Shown: piece after piece, positions 5,171-5,715 of the stretch
How positions within the stretch are numbered: the first letter of the stretch is position 1
Layout: every line of letters starts with the position of its first letter
Assembly (NCBI GenBank): GCA_021779795.1
Contig: JAJXZZ010000222.1
Location: 1 to 5,715 of the forward strand
Origin: Acidobacteriota bacterium
GTDB taxonomy: Bacteria > Acidobacteriota > Vicinamibacteria > Vicinamibacterales > Fen-181
Direction of reading: 5' to 3'
DNA: 5,715 nt
Notes under the pieces: generated by a model
Database searches by the model: none
Told to the model about the DNA's origin: nothing
Seen by the model: the letters and a program-made list of their open reading frames with translations, nothing else
Position numbers and translations under genes: made by a program

Positions 5171-5715
5171 TCAGGCCTGCTCGAAGTGCTCCACGATGGC
5201 CTTCACGAGGCCGGGGATGGTGTACTCGGACGGCATGATGGTCGTCCGGATGCCGCACTGCTGCGCGGCCTCGGCCGTGACCGGGCCGATCGACGCGATC
5301 GCCACCGGCTGCAGCAGGTCGGCGATCGGCTCGGCGCCGTAGAGGCGGACGAAGTTGCGGACCGTGGACGCGCTGGTGAACGTCACGACGTCCACCTGGC
5401 GATCGAGCAGCATCCGGTAGATGTCGGGTTCGCCGTCGCGCCCGATCTCGACGGGCACCGTCCGGTAGGCGGTCACCTCGGTGACCAGGGCGCCGGACTG
5501 CCGCAGCTCCACCGCCAGCAGCTCGCGCGCGATGTCGGCGCGCGGCAGCAGGAACGACTGGCCCGCCAGGTCGCCCGTGGCCCGCAGCGCCTCGATCACG
5601 GCCTCGGCGCGGTACTCGGGCGGCACCAGGTCCACCTTCAGGCCGTGCCGCGCCAGGCGTTCGGCGGTGCCCGGGCCGATGGCGCACAGCTTCACGCCGC
5701 ACAGCGCGCGGACGT
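5171..5715 (-). CDS. hemD: Uroporphyrinogen-III synthase (HemD), C-terminal part
   Basis: The frame runs off the right edge; 180 residues and the TGA stop (5173-5171) are visible. The enzyme inverts ring D and closes hydroxymethylbilane into uroporphyrinogen III, the step after porphobilinogen deaminase (HemC). Sequence landmarks, numbered from the first full visible codon, are 'VKLCAIGPGTAERL' (7-20), 'FLLPRADIARELL' (54-66), 'VTEVTAYRTVP' (77-87), 'VVTFTSASTVRNF' (109-121, the family's most conserved stretch) and 'IASIGPVTAEAA' (138-149). The protein ends '...IPGLVKAIVEHFEQA'. This order matches the second domain and C-terminal return to the first domain of HemD. The missing N-terminal part leaves open whether this is a free HemD or the tail of a fusion with uroporphyrinogen-III methyltransferase (CobA/SUMT) or HemC, both of which occur. 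GTG 5695 is only an internal codon. hemB follows after 35 bases. Confidence 0.93.
   Translation of the reverse strand, partial: VRALCGVKLCAIGPGTAERLARHGLKVDLVPPEYRAEAVIEALRATGDLAGQSFLLPRADIARELLAVELRQSGALVTEVTAYRTVPVEIGRDGEPDIYRMLLDRQVDVVTFTSASTVRNFVRLYGAEPIADLLQPVAIASIGPVTAEAAQQCGIRTTIMPSEYTIPGLVKAIVEHFEQA

Noticed and set aside
2520..5342. A 940-codon open frame on the plus strand across the haem genes
   Set aside because: It is antisense to hemL and hemB, rich in Arg, Pro, Ala and His, and has no domain. Such frames are typical of GC-rich DNA opposite real genes, and the heptamer array adds no stops.
5136..5702. N-terminal extension of HemB in the same open frame
   Set aside because: The extension overlaps hemD in a different frame and lacks similarity to HemB. 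The ATG with a good ribosome site at 5135 matches the family N-terminus.

Overview
The window is GC-rich (about 70% or more in the haem genes, lower in parts of the left third). It reads as a chromosomal segment of a Gram-negative bacterium. Evidence for this is an outer-membrane porin tail ending in Phe, a C5-pathway haem cluster and an MEP-pathway ispG. Porin O/P-like proteins together with intergenic heptamer arrays make me favour Acidobacteriota (Vicinamibacteria-like). That assignment is inference from recalled genome style, not proven by the sequence.

Left third, plus strand. Positions 1-337 hold the end of an OprO/OprP-like porin. Positions 338-740 contain no convincing intact gene. 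They hold a small CAGCCGA heptamer repeat (422-452), a fragment of a calcium-binding 'DxNGNGxI' repeat protein (about 461-622) and a perfect 20-base hairpin palindrome (641-660). Next come two small overlapping genes, a DUF4160 protein (852-1091) and a DUF2442 protein (1072-1344). This is a recurrent bicistron usually suspected of being toxin-antitoxin-like. A 12-bp perfect palindrome lies upstream of it.

Right two thirds, minus strand, read from right to left: hemD (3' part, running off the right edge), hemB, hemL, a 200-bp repeat-filled spacer, then ispG. hemD, hemB and hemL catalyse or supply steps of the tetrapyrrole route: HemL makes 5-aminolevulinate, HemB condenses two of them to porphobilinogen, and HemD closes the uroporphyrinogen III ring. 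hemB and hemL are separated by 3 bases and are surely co-transcribed. ispG makes HMBPP for isoprenoids. It may be the last gene of the same transcription unit or have its own promoter.

The hemL-ispG spacer carries an ordered array of 18 heptamers (2693-2818) beside a second copy of the palindrome seen at 641-660. The palindrome and heptamer family therefore occur twice in under 2.5 kb. This dispersed repeat, and the DUF4160/DUF2442 pair, are the least ordinary parts of the window. The metabolic genes themselves look intact and conventional.
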